64,000 nt of DNA from Terrirhizobium terrae (GTDB lineage Bacteria > Pseudomonadota > Alphaproteobacteria > Rhizobiales > Rhizobiaceae): assembly GCF_030323265.1 (NCBI RefSeq), contig NZ_CP104992.1:1177501-1241500 (forward strand), in the 5' to 3' direction. Of the stretch, positions 10,239-21,195 are shown in pieces (within the stretch, counting starts at the first letter, position 1; the number at the start of each line of letters is the position of its first letter). A program made the position numbers and the translations under genes. The notes under the pieces are model-generated. The model saw nothing but the letters and a program-made list of their open reading frames with translations. It was not told the DNA's origin and did no database searches.

Positions 10239-12811
10239 TTACCGACAACTCCTCTGATACCACCGCCGATCAGCAGGGTCGCATCCATCATCGCCACGGC
10301 TGGGCCGACCCCGGACACGGCAAGATAGCGCGGCTCCCACCGCGGATAGAATTTCGACTTGAAGGCCTTCAGGCCTTTGAAATTGTAGAAGCGCTCGCCA
10401 TGCTCGAAGATCACGCTGCCGATCCGGTCCCAGGCGGGAGCGGCTTCCCGCTGAGCCATGCCCGAGAGCGGTGCCATGCCGAGATTGAACTGCCTGAAGC
10501 CTGCATCGCGCAGATGTTCCATGATGCGGACGAAGAGGAAATCCATCGATCCCTTTGGTGCGTCGGGCGCAAACCGCATCAGGTCTACAGTGCCTTCGTC
10601 CTTCGTGTCGGTGACCGCAAGCGTGGCGAAGGCGACGATACGGCCTTCCTTTCTGAGGATGGCGACGGGTTGCGCGAGCACGTAGTCATCCCGGAAGGCG
10701 CCGAGCGAGAATGTCTTTTCCCGCGTGTTGTGAACGTCGAGCCAGCTGTCCGACACGCCACGCAGCGCGTCGAGATAAGGCGGGACCTCGTCGGGCTGCA
10801 GCATTTCGAATTCCAGCCCCTCGCGCACGCCCTTGTTGGCGGCCTGGCGCAAGCCCGATAGCCGGCTACCCTTCAGGTCGAAGCGCTCCAGATCGACCAC
10901 CGCCAGCTCGCCCAGGCGGAAGGCGCGCATGCCGGCGTCGGTGCAATAGGACAGAAGCGCCGGAGAGATCTGGTAGAAGACCGCGCGTCCGCCGCCTGTG
11001 CGGGCCTCCTCGACGAAGCGCCAGACGAGTTCGCCGATCTCGTCGCTCGGGCCGACCGGATCGAACAGCGCGATCCAGGAACGGCCCTGGATGCCGTACA
11101 TGATGAAGGCCTTGCCGCTGTCGGAGAACATTAGCCGCTTGTCGCCCATCCGGACGAGGTTGGCGTCGGCAAAATTCTGCGCCATGGCGATTTCCGTGGC
11201 GCGGGCCAGATCCTCCGCCGTCGAGGATCGCGAACGCGTCAGTGCGGGCCGCAGCAGGCTGAAGATCGACACGGCAGCGGCCACGATGGCGATGCCGAGC
11301 ACGGCGCGCAGGCCGCGCGGCGCTTCCTCGGAGAATTCGAACTGCCACCAGAGCTCGTGGCTGTAATCGACCTCGCGATAGACGAAGAACAGGATCGTGA
11401 CGGCTGCCGCGACCAGGATCAGCATGGCGACGATCCACGGCGGCGTCAGGGCCTGGCGCAGCATCGAGGCCGGCCGGTTGAACTGCTTGGCGCTGAGCAG
11501 CAGGCCGGCCAGCAGAACGGCGAGGAACACCGCCTCGAACAGGGCAAGCGCTTTCACGACGGCGAAGAGCAGGGCCAGCACGCTGCAGATGACAGCCGTC
11601 CACCAGGCGCCGTCGAGCCTCTGGGCAATGCCGCGGGCGGAGATGAACAGCACGATGCCAATGACGCTGGACAGGAAATGCGCGCCTTCGACCAGGGGCA
11701 GCGGCATGAAATTGCCGAGGAAATCCAGATTGCTGTCCGGCGTCGGCGTGACGCTGGAGAGAACCAGCATTGCACCGGCAATCAGCGAGAACGCCGCGAG
11801 CAGCAGCGGCGCCAGGCGGAATTCCAGCTTGCGCAGCGTCGAAGCGACCGGATGCCGCGAGAGTTGCTGCACTTCCAGAATGATGACGAAGAGCGTGGCG
11901 ACCACCAGCGGCAGGACGTGATAGATGACGCGGTAGAGCACGAGGCTGCCGAGCACCTGATCGATATCCACCGTGCTGCCGAGCGCCGCGACGATGACCG
12001 TCTCGAACACTCCGAGCCCCGCCGGCACATGGCTGAGAACGCCGGCACCCACCGCCGTGGCGTAGATCGCCAGGAAGGATGGCCAACCGATATCCGTATG
12101 CGGCAGGAGCACATAGAGCGTCGAGGCCGAGGCCGAGATGTCGAGCGCGGTGATCAGGAACTGCTGCGACGACGTGCGGCTGTCGGGAAGCCTGAGATGC
12201 AATTTGCCGAGCGCGATCTCCCGGCCGTCACGCCCGATGAAGACGAGTACCACCAGGGCCGCGATGATGACGAGAGCGACAATCCGGATGGCGTGCTCGC
12301 TGAGACCTATGATCTCTCCCACCCGCGGTGCCGTGACGAGGCAGGCGAATGCGGTTACCGCCAGCAGGCCGATACCGAAGGCGAAGGTGACGAAGGCGAT
12401 GACGCGGCCGATATCTTCCGGCGAAAGGCCGAGCCGCGAATAGCCGCGGAAGCGGATGGCACCGCCGCTGAGCGCGCCGAACCCTGCCGTGTTGCCGACC
12501 GCATAGGCGCTGAATGCCGTCATGGCCACAGGCACGGGCGGCAGCTTGCGGCCGATATAGGAAAGTGCATTGAGATCGTAAGCCGTCAATGCCGCGAAAC
12601 TGAGCATGGTGAAAAGAACGGCCAGCGCGATCGACGACCATCGTGTATCGGCGAGTGCTGCGATCACCTCGTCATAGCTCACTTCCGTCGTCAGGCCGTA
12701 GATGGCAAAGGCGGTGAAGCCGAAGACCAGCAGAACCACGAGGGAAACGAGTATGCCGCGATACGCCTGGAGGGTTTCCCGAACACGACTGGAACGACTG
12801 CTGGACGCCAT
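10235..12811 (-). CDS. lpiA: LpiA/MprF bifunctional lysyl-phosphatidylglycerol synthetase and flippase
   Basis: 858-residue membrane enzyme that transfers lysine from Lys-tRNA to phosphatidylglycerol and flips the product, making the membrane less anionic. The N-terminal two thirds hold many transmembrane helices of the flippase domain (for example LSGGAIRFRGYSRLGLSPEDIG and SHVPAGLGVFETVIVAALGS). From about residue 530 a soluble GNAT-like synthetase domain follows, with MYGIQGRSWIALFDPVG and the C-terminal FYNFKGLKAFKSKFYPRWEPRY signature. In R. tropici the orthologue is induced by low pH and is cotranscribed with the acvB orthologue, which fits the four-base overlap here. A sigma70-like promoter is visible about 90 bases upstream. 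The frame is intact. Confidence 0.94.
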   Translation of the reverse strand: MASSSRSSRVRETLQAYRGILVSLVVLLVFGFTAFAIYGLTTEVSYDEVIAALADTRWSSIALAVLFTMLSFAALTAYDLNALSYIGRKLPPVPVAMTAFSAYAVGNTAGFGALSGGAIRFRGYSRLGLSPEDIGRVIAFVTFAFGIGLLAVTAFACLVTAPRVGEIIGLSEHAIRIVALVIIAALVVLVFIGRDGREIALGKLHLRLPDSRTSSQQFLITALDISASASTLYVLLPHTDIGWPSFLAIYATAVGAGVLSHVPAGLGVFETVIVAALGSTVDIDQVLGSLVLYRVIYHVLPLVVATLFVIILEVQQLSRHPVASTLRKLEFRLAPLLLAAFSLIAGAMLVLSSVTPTPDSNLDFLGNFMPLPLVEGAHFLSSVIGIVLFISARGIAQRLDGAWWTAVICSVLALLFAVVKALALFEAVFLAVLLAGLLLSAKQFNRPASMLRQALTPPWIVAMLILVAAAVTILFFVYREVDYSHELWWQFEFSEEAPRGLRAVLGIAIVAAAVSIFSLLRPALTRSRSSTAEDLARATEIAMAQNFADANLVRMGDKRLMFSDSGKAFIMYGIQGRSWIALFDPVGPSDEIGELVWRFVEEARTGGGRAVFYQISPALLSYCTDAGMRAFRLGELAVVDLERFDLKGSRLSGLRQAANKGVREGLEFEMLQPDEVPPYLDALRGVSDSWLDVHNTREKTFSLGAFRDDYVLAQPVAILRKEGRIVAFATLAVTDTKDEGTVDLMRFAPDAPKGSMDFLFVRIMEHLRDAGFRQFNLGMAPLSGMAQREAAPAWDRIGSVIFEHGERFYNFKGLKAFKSKFYPRWEPRYLAVSGVGPAVAMMDATLLIGGGIRGVVGK

Positions 12812-12904
12812 GGTGTGCTTTGCCTCAAAGACAAGCTCGAAATTGAAAACGCGCAGGGAAGAGCAACCGGATCAAGGCTTAAGTGTGTCGCTACACCTGC
12901 GAGG

Positions 12905-12932
12905 ATTATACTTTCCTGTAATACGCAGCCAA
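12905..12932 (-). promoter_or_regulatory. predicted promoter of lpiA-acvB
   Basis: On the minus strand TTGGCT, a 16-base spacer, then TATAAT, placed about 94 bases before the lpiA ATG at 12811. It is the only strong sigma70-like pair I find between gguB and lpiA. The other content of 12812-13118 is the gguB terminator; I see no gene there. Confidence 0.5.
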
Positions 12933-13074
12933 TCAATATCGCTTGGACGTATTTCCGCTCCGACCGGAATTCCGGCGTCACGACTTCCATTCGACGCAAT
13001 ATTGGTGTCGCCCGTTCTGCCGGCTGATCGCATTGCTGCAGAGACCGGGCACCGATGGTGAACGCCAAAATGCG

Positions 13075-13096
13075 AAAGGGCGCCCAAGCGCCCCTT
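13075..13096 (-). terminator. terminator after gguB
   Basis: On the minus strand AAGGGGCGC, loop TTGG, GCGCCCTTT, with one G-T pair, followed by CGCATTTT. It lies just beyond the gguB stop and closes the sugar operon. Confidence 0.6.
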
Positions 13097-13118
13097 CCTG
13101 TCTTCGATCGAATGATGC

Positions 13119-14308
13119 CTAGCGGCGCTGGTTGTAGACGTCGACGCAGACGGCGCCGAGCAGGACCAAGCCCTTGATGACCTGCTGGTAGTCGATGCCG
13201 ATGCCGAGGATCGACATGCCGTTGTTCATCACGCCCATCAGGAAGGCGCCGATGACGGCACCCGTCACCTTGCCGACGCCGCCATAGGCCGACGCGCCGC
13301 CGATGAAGCAGGCCGCGATGACGTCGAGTTCGAAGCCGGTACCGGCCTTCGGCGTGGCGCTGTTGAGGCGGGCCGCAACGACGAGACCGGCAAGTGCTGC
13401 GAGCACGCCCATGTTGACGAAGGTCCAGAACACCAGCCGCGTCGTCTTGATGCCGGAGAGTTCCGCCGCGCGGGCGTTACCACCGACGGCATAGATCTGC
13501 CGACCGAGGATGGTGCGATTGGTGAAGAAGCCATAGGCGACGATCAGTACCGCCATGATGATCATCACGTTCGGCAGGCCGCGATGCGAGGAGATCAGAT
13601 AGGCGACATAGGCGATCGCCGCGAAGACGACGACGTTCTTGCCGATGAAGAAGCCCATCGGCTCGCTCTCGACGCCATGCATGACGCGACGCGCGCGGCT
13701 GCGGAAATTCTGCCAGACCATCAGTACCGCCAGGATCAGGCCGACGACGAAGGACGTCAGGTAGAGGCCGCCTTCGGACGAGATCAGCTCGACGAGATAG
13801 CCCGACGAAAGCTTCTGGAAGATCGGCGGGAACGGGCCGATCGCCTGGCTGCCCAGGATGGCGATCATCAAACCGCGGAAGACGAGCATGCCCGCCAGCG
13901 TGACGATGAAGGACGGTATCTTGAAATAGGCGACGAAATAGCCCTGGACACCGCCGATAATGCCGCCGACCACGAGGCAGGCGAGGATGGCAAGCGGCAG
14001 GTTGATGCCCCACCGGACCATCAAAAGACCCGCGAGCCCCCGATGAAGCCCGCGACCGACCCGACCGACAGGTCGATGTGACCGGTGACGATGACCATCA
14101 GCATGCCGAGCGCCATGATGACGATATAGGCGTTCTGCAGCACGATATTCGTAACGTTGAGCGGCCGTAGCAGAATGCCGCCGGTGGCGAACTGGAAGAA
14201 GATGACGATGATGACCAGCGAGATCAGCATGCCGTAATCGCGAAGATTTTCCTTCCAGAAACCGGTGCCCGCTTTCGGAGCCACAATTGCTTCCTGTGGA
14301 GTGCTCAT
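13119..14308 (-). CDS. gguB: GguB, multiple-sugar ABC transporter permease (one frameshift)
   Basis: Inner-membrane permease that works with ChvE and GguA to import sugars such as L-arabinose and galactose. It starts at 14308 (MSTPQEAIVAPKAG), three bases after the gguA stop. It holds the family landmark GHIDLSVGSVAGFIG in the N-terminal part and GNARAAELSGIK plus FIGGASAYGGVGKVTGAVIGA in the C-terminal part, with about ten hydrophobic segments. The frame breaks at the CCCCC run 14037-14041. One more base turns GFIGGSRVF-stop into GFIGGLAGLLMVRWGINLPLA, joining the two halves exactly. Corrected length is about 396 residues, usual for GguB. Confidence 0.9.
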
Positions 14309-14311
14309 GGA

Positions 14312-15873
<1,562 letters not shown>

Positions 15874-15886
15874 GACCGACTCCCAA

Positions 15887-15923
15887 TAAAAAATGGGCCG
15901 CGCGGTTTTGAGACCGCGCGGCC
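15887..15923 (-). terminator. intercistronic (attenuating) terminator after chvE
   Basis: On the minus strand GGCCGCGCGGT, loop CTCAAA, ACCGCGCGGCC: a perfect 11-bp stem, followed by CATTTTTTATT. It lies 8 bases beyond the chvE stop and before gguA. A partial terminator here would keep the binding protein more abundant than the membrane components. Confidence 0.8.
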
Positions 15924-15930
15924 TTCGGAA

Positions 15931-16992
15931 TTACTTGATCTGGGCTTCCGTGTAGTAGCCGCTCTTGACCAGGACATCGACATTGGTCTTGTCGATGGCA
16001 ACCGGCTTCAGGAGGTAGGACGGAACGACCTTGACGCCGTTATTGTAGGTCTTGGTGTCGTTGACCTCAGGCTCCTTGCCGCTCATGACGGCATCGACCA
16101 TGTCGACGGTGACCTTGGCGAGATCGCGGGTGTCCTTGAAGATGGTCGAATACTGCTCACCGGCAATGATCGACTTGACCGAAGGAACTTCCGCGTCCTG
16201 GCCGGATACGAACGGCATCGGCATGTCGCCCGAACCGTAACCGACGCCCTTCAGCGACGAGATGATGCCGATCGAGATACCGTCATAGGGAGACAGGACC
16301 GCGTTCAGCTTCTTGTCGGAATAGGTCGAGGAGAGGATCGCGTCCATGCGGGCCTGGGCGGTTGCCGGGTCCCAGCGCAGGGTAGCGACCTTGTCCATGC
16401 CGGTCTGGCCGGAGCCGACGACGAGCGTGCCCTTGTCGATCAGCGGCTGGAGAACGCTCATCGCGCCGTCATAGAAGAAGTAGGCGTTGTTGTCGTCCGG
16501 GGAACCGCCGAAGAGTTCGATGTTGAACGGACCGGCTTCGGTATCGGCCTTGAGCGCCTTGACGAGGGTCGTTGCCTGCAGGACGCCAACCTGGAAGTTG
16601 TCGAAGGTGGCGTAGTAGCTGACATTAGGCGTATCGCGGATCAGGCGGTCATAAGCGATGACCTTGATGTCCTGGTCAGCCGCCTGCTGCAGCACGTCCG
16701 ACAGGGTCGTGCCGTCGATCGAGGCGACCACGAGCACCTTGGCGCCCTTGGTGATCATGTTTTCGATCTGCGACAGCTGGTTCGGAATATCGTCTTCTGC
16801 GTACTGCAGGTCGGTCTGGTAGCCTCGCTCCTGCAGGACCTTGATCATGTTGTCGCCGTCGGCAATCCAGCGGGCCGAGGACTTGGTCGGCATGGCAACG
16901 CCGACGAGGCCCTTGTCCTGCGAGAAGGCGGGAGCCGAAAAGGAAACGCCCGCCATGATTGCAGCCATGGCCACAGTTTTAAATAAATTCAT
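15931..16992 (-). CDS. chvE: ChvE, periplasmic multiple-sugar-binding protein
   Basis: 353-residue periplasmic sugar-binding protein. ChvE binds aldoses for uptake through GguAB and, in Agrobacterium, also presents sugars to the VirA sensor. The start at 16992 follows a near-perfect ribosome site (GGAGGAG, about 6 bases spacing). A Sec signal of about 24 residues ([24 protein letters not shown]) precedes the mature protein ([24 protein letters not shown]). The lobes carry [10 protein letters not shown] and [15 protein letters not shown], matching the ChvE group rather than RbsB. The frame is intact. Hairpins flank the gene on both sides. No virA or vir gene is in this window, so a role in plant sensing is not shown here. 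Confidence 0.95.
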   Translation of the reverse strand: MNLFKTVAMAAIMAGVSFSAPAFSQDKGLVGVAMPTKSSARWIADGDNMIKVLQERGYQTDLQYAEDDIPNQLSQIENMITKGAKVLVVASIDGTTLSDVLQQAADQDIKVIAYDRLIRDTPNVSYYATFDNFQVGVLQATTLVKALKADTEAGPFNIELFGGSPDDNNAYFFYDGAMSVLQPLIDKGTLVVGSGQTGMDKVATLRWDPATAQARMDAILSSTYSDKKLNAVLSPYDGISIGIISSLKGVGYGSGDMPMPFVSGQDAEVPSVKSIIAGEQYSTIFKDTRDLAKVTVDMVDAVMSGKEPEVNDTKTYNNGVKVVPSYLLKPVAIDKTNVDVLVKSGYYTEAQIK

Positions 16993-17043
16993 AATGTACT
17001 CCTCCGTTAAGGCGGACCCCCAACGAGCCGCCGAAGTTAGATC

Positions 17044-17097
17044 GGGCGGCTCCTCGCCGCCCTCACGATCTCAAGGGCGCTCCCGCCCTTTGAGATC
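17044..17097 (-). other. two mRNA hairpins between the dehydratase gene and chvE
   Basis: GGGCGGC-TCCTC-GCCGCCC at 17044-17062 is a perfect 7-bp stem. At 17067-17097 GATCTCAA(A)GGGC pairs with GCCCTTGAGATC, with one bulged base. Both lie in the 103-base gap before chvE with no T-tract on the minus strand, so stabilisation of the chvE mRNA 5' end or processing is more likely than termination. Confidence 0.5.
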
Positions 17098-18924
17098 AGT
17101 GATTGTCGCGCGGCAGACCTTCGGTCTGCGCGATGCGCTGGTATTTGACGGCCGGTTCGAGGACCGCACCGGTCTCCATCTGGCCGACGATACCGCGCTG
17201 GATTTCCTGCCATGGCGTCTGGTGCTTCGGATAGTGATAGCCGCCATTGGCTTCCAGCTCCCGGCGGCGGGCATTGAGCTCGTCGTCGGAAATCAGGATA
17301 TTCGCTTCGCCGCGGCCGAGGTCGATGCGGACCCGGTCGCCGGTCTTCAGAAGTGCCAGACCGCCACCGGCCGCAGCTTCCGGGGATGCGTTCAGGATCG
17401 ACGGGCTGCCGGACGTACCGGACTGGCGACCGTCGCCGATGCAGGCGAGCGAGTTAACGCCCTTCTTGAGAAGGTAGTCAGGCGCACGCATGTTGACGAC
17501 CTCCGCCGCACCCGGATAGCCGATCGGGCCGGCACCGCGCATGAACAGAACCGTATGCTCGTCGATGCCGAGCGACGGGTCGTCGATGCGGTGATGATAA
17601 TCCTCCGGACCGTCGAACACCACGGCTTTGCCTTCGAAGGCCATCGGGTCACTCGGATTTGACAGGTAGCGCTCGCGGAATTCCGGCGAGATGACGCTGG
17701 TCTTCATGATTGCCGAGGAGAACAGGTTGCCGCGAAGCACGCGGAAACCGGCACGCTCCTTGAGCGGCGCGTCGTAACGCTTGATGACGTTCTCGTCCTC
17801 GATGATGGCGCCGCGACAATTTTCGCCCATCGTCTTGCCGTTGACGGTCATCGCGTCTTCGTTGATCAGGCCCTTGGTCATCAGCTGGTTGACGACCGCC
17901 GGAACACCGCCGGCATGGTAATAATCTTCACCCAGATATTCGCCGGCCGGCTGCAGGTTGACGAGAAGCGGAACCTCCTCGCCATAGGTCTGCCAGTCGT
18001 CGACCGTCAGTTCCACGCCGATATGGCGGGCGAGCGCATTCAGGTGGATCGGCGCATTGGTCGAGCCGCCGATCGCCGAGTTGACGCGGATGGCATTGAC
18101 GAAAGCGTCCTTGGTCAGGATGTCGGAGGGCTTCAGGTCTTCCTTGACCATTTCGACGATCCGCAGACCGGTGAGATAGGAAACTTCCTGGCGGTCACGG
18201 TAAGGCGCCGGGATGGCGGCCGAGCCCGGAAGCTGCATGCCGAGCGCTTCGGCGAGCGAATTCATCGTGGTCGCCGTGCCCATCGTATTGCAGTAGCCGG
18301 TGGACGGAGCCGACGACGCGACCAGCTTGACGAAACCGGCATAGTCGATCTCGCCCTTGGCCAGAAGTTCGCGCGCCTTCCAGACGATCGTGCCCGAGCC
18401 GGTCCGCTCGCCGCGGAACCAGCCGTTCAACATCGGGCCGACCGACAGGGCGATCGACGGGATGTTGACGGTGGCCGCGGCCATAAGACAGGCCGGTGTG
18501 GTCTTGTCACAGCCGATCGTCAGCACGACGCCGTCGAGCGGGTAGCCGTAGAGAACCTCGACGAGGCCGAGATAGGCAAGGTTGCGGTCGAGGCCGGCGG
18601 TCGGGCGCTTGCCGGTTTCCTGGATCGGATGGACCGGGAATTCGATGGCGATGCCGCCCGCTTCGCGAATGCCTTCGCGCAGGCGATTGGCAAGCTCAAG
18701 ATGGTGGCGGTTGCAGGGCGACAGATCGGAGCCGGTCTGCGCGATGCCGATGATCGGGCGGTCGGACTGCAGCTCGGCCTGGCTCAGACCGAAGTTCATG
18801 TAGCGCTCGAGATAAAGCGCCGTCATGTCGACGTTATCGGGATTGTCGAACCAGGCGCGCGACCGGAGCTTGCGTCCACCCGTGGTGGAGAGCTCTGTGG
18901 AGGGGTCTTGCCGTTATCTGCCAT
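17096..18924 (-). CDS. IlvD/Edd family sugar-acid dehydratase, probably L-arabinonate dehydratase (one frameshift)
   Basis: Iron-sulfur dehydratase of the IlvD/Edd family. In this context it likely converts L-arabinonate (or D-galactonate or a similar aldonate) to the 2-keto-3-deoxy acid. Visible family residues are [14 protein letters not shown] (cluster cysteine), [27 protein letters not shown] and [16 protein letters not shown]. The apparent start at 18826 is internal. Upstream, MADNGKTP from 18924 joins [19 protein letters not shown] once a base is removed in the CCCC run at 18902-18905. Corrected length is about 609 residues. It begins three bases after the upstream dehydrogenase stop, inside a clear operon. 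The substrate is inferred from the gguC, dehydrogenase and chvE neighbours, not from active-site residues. Confidence 0.86.
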
Positions 18925-18927
18925 TGT

Positions 18928-19854
18928 TCAATCCTCGAATGCTTCAGTTTCGATGCGGCGGCCGAGCAGGAAGGCATCGGCCACATGCACCAGCGGCGAA
19001 AAATCGGTGTCGCTGGCGCCCTGGTTCACGAGCGAGACGAAATCCCGATAGAGATTGCGGTACTCGCGGTCTTCCTCGACGATCTGCGCCTCGCCATCGA
19101 CGATGAGCCGGCTGCCGCCATGGGTCAACACAACCGAGCCCTCGTCGGTCTCGACGCGGATATCCCAGGTCTGCGGCCCGGTCTGGCGCCAGTCGAACTC
19201 GGCAGCGATCGGCAGGCCCGATGCCGTCTCGAATGTGAGGCTGGCTGCGATCGGTGCGGCGCGATTGGCCGGGAAGGTCAGGTCGGAGCGGGTAAGATGA
19301 AACTTTTCCGGCATGATGCGGGTGACGATGGAAAGCGCGTTGATACCCGGATCGAACACGCCGAGGCCGCCCGGCTCCCAGATCCAGGCCTGGCCCGGAT
19401 GCCAGTGGCGGACATCTTCCTTCCACTCGACGGACGCGGTCCTGATCTTGCGCTTGGCAAGCAGTGCGCGCGCCGGTTCGACGGCTGCGGCGGCACGGGA
19501 ATGCCAGGTGGAAAACAGTGTCAGGTTCTTGGATTTTGCCAGCTGCTCCAGCGCAAAGACTTCTGACAGCGTCGCGCCCGGCGGCTTTTCCAGCATCACA
19601 TGCTTGCCGGCATCAAGCGCTGCCTTGGCCTGCTCAAACCGTCCCTGAGGCGGCGTGCAGAGCGACACGGCGTCGATCTCGACATCCGAGGCAAGCAGAT
19701 CAGCGATGTCGTGAAAACAGTGCACACCGTCCAACTTGGCGTGACGGCTGGCGACGGCGACGAGATCGATCCCGTCGGTTGCTTCGATGGCGCCGAGATG
19801 CTGATCCCTGGCGATCTTGCCCAAACCGACGATAGCGAGGCGAATGTTTGCCAT
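18928..19854 (-). CDS. Gfo/Idh/MocA family sugar 1-dehydrogenase (L-arabinose/D-galactose type)
   Basis: 308-residue NAD(P)-dependent oxidoreductase. The N-terminal Rossmann motif is LAIVGLGKIARDQHLG and the family EKP motif is in HVMLEKPPGATLSE. Length and sequence resemble the L-arabinose 1-dehydrogenase of the Azospirillum oxidative pathway and D-galactose 1-dehydrogenase, which oxidise the aldose to its lactone. It is placed between gguC and the dehydratase with gaps of 7 and 3 bases, which supports the first step of a non-phosphorylating aldose pathway. A lactonase and a final aldehyde dehydrogenase are not seen here. The frame is intact. Confidence 0.82.
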   Translation of the reverse strand: MANIRLAIVGLGKIARDQHLGAIEATDGIDLVAVASRHAKLDGVHCFHDIADLLASDVEIDAVSLCTPPQGRFEQAKAALDAGKHVMLEKPPGATLSEVFALEQLAKSKNLTLFSTWHSRAAAAVEPARALLAKRKIRTASVEWKEDVRHWHPGQAWIWEPGGLGVFDPGINALSIVTRIMPEKFHLTRSDLTFPANRAAPIAASLTFETASGLPIAAEFDWRQTGPQTWDIRVETDEGSVVLTHGGSRLIVDGEAQIVEEDREYRNLYRDFVSLVNQGASDTDFSPLVHVADAFLLGRRIETEAFED

Positions 19855-19861
19855 GATCGCC

Positions 19862-20887
19862 TCAGAGCTTCTTGATCGTCACAGGGCGTTCGGCAGCGAG
19901 CGCCAGTGTGTTGACGAGCGGCAGCTTGAAGGGTGCTGCGTCGATTTCGAAGACGTCGCCGGCTTCCGTCTTGATCCCATGCGAGACTGAAAGCGTTGCC
20001 GTGCCGAAGAAGTGGACATGCAGATCGCCCGGCGCGCGAAAAATGTCGTACTTGAAGTTGTGGTATTCGAGATTGCCGATCGTGTGCGACATGTTCGCTT
20101 CGCCCGACAGGAAGGGCTTTTCGAAGATCACTTGCGTGCCGCGACGGATGCGGGACGTGCCTTCGACGTGATCCGGCAGATCGCCGACCAGCAGTTCCGG
20201 GCCGAGCGAGGCTTCGCGCAGCTTGGAATGGGCAAGCCACAGATAATTGCCCTTTTCCGTGACGTGGTCGGAAAATTCGTTGGCGAGACAGAAGCCGACG
20301 CGGAATGGCGTGCCATCCGGGCCGATCAGATAGATGCCGGCCAGTTCCGGCTCTTCGCCGCCATCGAGCGCGAAGGACGGGGAGACGAGTTCGGCACCGG
20401 TTGGCTTAAGCTGCGAGCCATTGCCCTTGTAGAACCATTCCGGCTGCGCACCGACCTGGCCCGGGGCAGGCTTGCCGCCTTCCACGCCGAGCAGGAACAT
20501 GCGCATGGAATCCGTCGGCTTGTCTTCCGCCTGGGCGGCCTTGTGCATCTTGTCGCGGCCATCGGCGGAACCGAGATGCGTCAGGCCTGTGCCGGCGACG
20601 ACGAAATGCGCAGGATCGGGATGGGAAATCGGCAGGCCGATGCGGCCTTCGCGGGCGGCGGCTTCGACATCGATCTCTGCGCCATAGCCGAGGGCCTTGA
20701 TCTCGGCTTCCAGGCTGCGGCCGGCAGCAATTGCCTGCATGGCGAGATCATAGGTCGAAGAAACGCCGTTGACGACTTGGCCGGCGCCCTCGCCCTGCCA
20801 TGCGACAACCTTGATCGCACCCGCACCATCAGCAATCTGCAGAATTCTCAGCATCGATTTCGTCATCCAATTTGTCTGAACTGACAT
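19862..20887 (-). CDS. gguC: GguC / AraD1 family protein (fumarylacetoacetate-hydrolase fold)
   Basis: GguC-family protein of about 341 residues in the FAH superfamily. AraD1/GguC proteins are linked to oxidative pentose or galactose breakdown, with a proposed action on the 2-keto-3-deoxy sugar acid. Landmarks are VVAGTGLTHLGSADGRDKMH, GAQPEWFYKGNG, FCLANEFSDHVTEKGNYLW and LHVHFFGTATLSVSHGI. It is the first gene of the minus-strand sugar operon. The start is uncertain: 20887 (MSVQTNW) lacks a close ribosome site, and in-frame ATG codons at MTKSM and MLRILQIADG are alternatives about 7 and 11 codons downstream. In Agrobacterium gguC follows gguB; here it heads the operon. Confidence 0.84.
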   Translation of the reverse strand: MSVQTNWMTKSMLRILQIADGAGAIKVVAWQGEGAGQVVNGVSSTYDLAMQAIAAGRSLEAEIKALGYGAEIDVEAAAREGRIGLPISHPDPAHFVVAGTGLTHLGSADGRDKMHKAAQAEDKPTDSMRMFLLGVEGGKPAPGQVGAQPEWFYKGNGSQLKPTGAELVSPSFALDGGEEPELAGIYLIGPDGTPFRVGFCLANEFSDHVTEKGNYLWLAHSKLREASLGPELLVGDLPDHVEGTSRIRRGTQVIFEKPFLSGEANMSHTIGNLEYHNFKYDIFRAPGDLHVHFFGTATLSVSHGIKTEAGDVFEIDAAPFKLPLVNTLALAAERPVTIKKL

Positions 20888-20964
20888 GCCAGTCTGATTG
20901 ACGTGACGCCTCCACAGGCCACGCCGCTCCTCCCATCAGACCGCAGGATCCGATGCAATTGAAA

Positions 20965-20998
20965 AATACGACTATTGGATTTTCAGCGCTGCTGTCAA
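20965..20998 (-). promoter_or_regulatory. predicted gguC promoter with overlapping candidate operator
   Basis: On the minus strand TTGACA (20993-20998), a 16-base spacer, and AATAGT (20971-20976) form a sigma70-like pair about 85 bases before gguC. The -10 overlaps the plus-strand sequence AATACGACTATT (20965-20976), a hyphenated palindrome AATA-N4-TATT, which suits repression by the neighbouring GntR/FadR regulator. Assignment is by position and symmetry only. Confidence 0.4.
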
Positions 20999-21078
20999 GA
21001 ATGTCTTTTTCCGTAAAGGTAAATCAGCAGCGATGAATCTTTGCGCGATCAGCGACTGAATCCAGCTTAATTTATTAG

Positions 21079-21090
21079 CATATTCGTATT
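21079..21090 (-). promoter_or_regulatory. second candidate operator in the gguC/ytfQ divergent region
   Basis: Read on the minus strand this is AATACGAATATG, matching 10 of 12 positions of the site at 20965-20976. It lies about 105 bases before ytfQ. The 308-base divergent region 20888-21195 otherwise shows an AT-rich stretch (21129-21146) that may contain the ytfQ promoter, and no gene. Confidence 0.35.
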
Positions 21091-21195
21091 CCGCGAGGAT
21101 TTTTTCGCCACACGCCAAAATTGGGCTTGAAAAAGTATTATTATATGCGAATCCTTGCCGCGCTAGTTTGCTTCATCATCTCTGGGAGGATTAAG

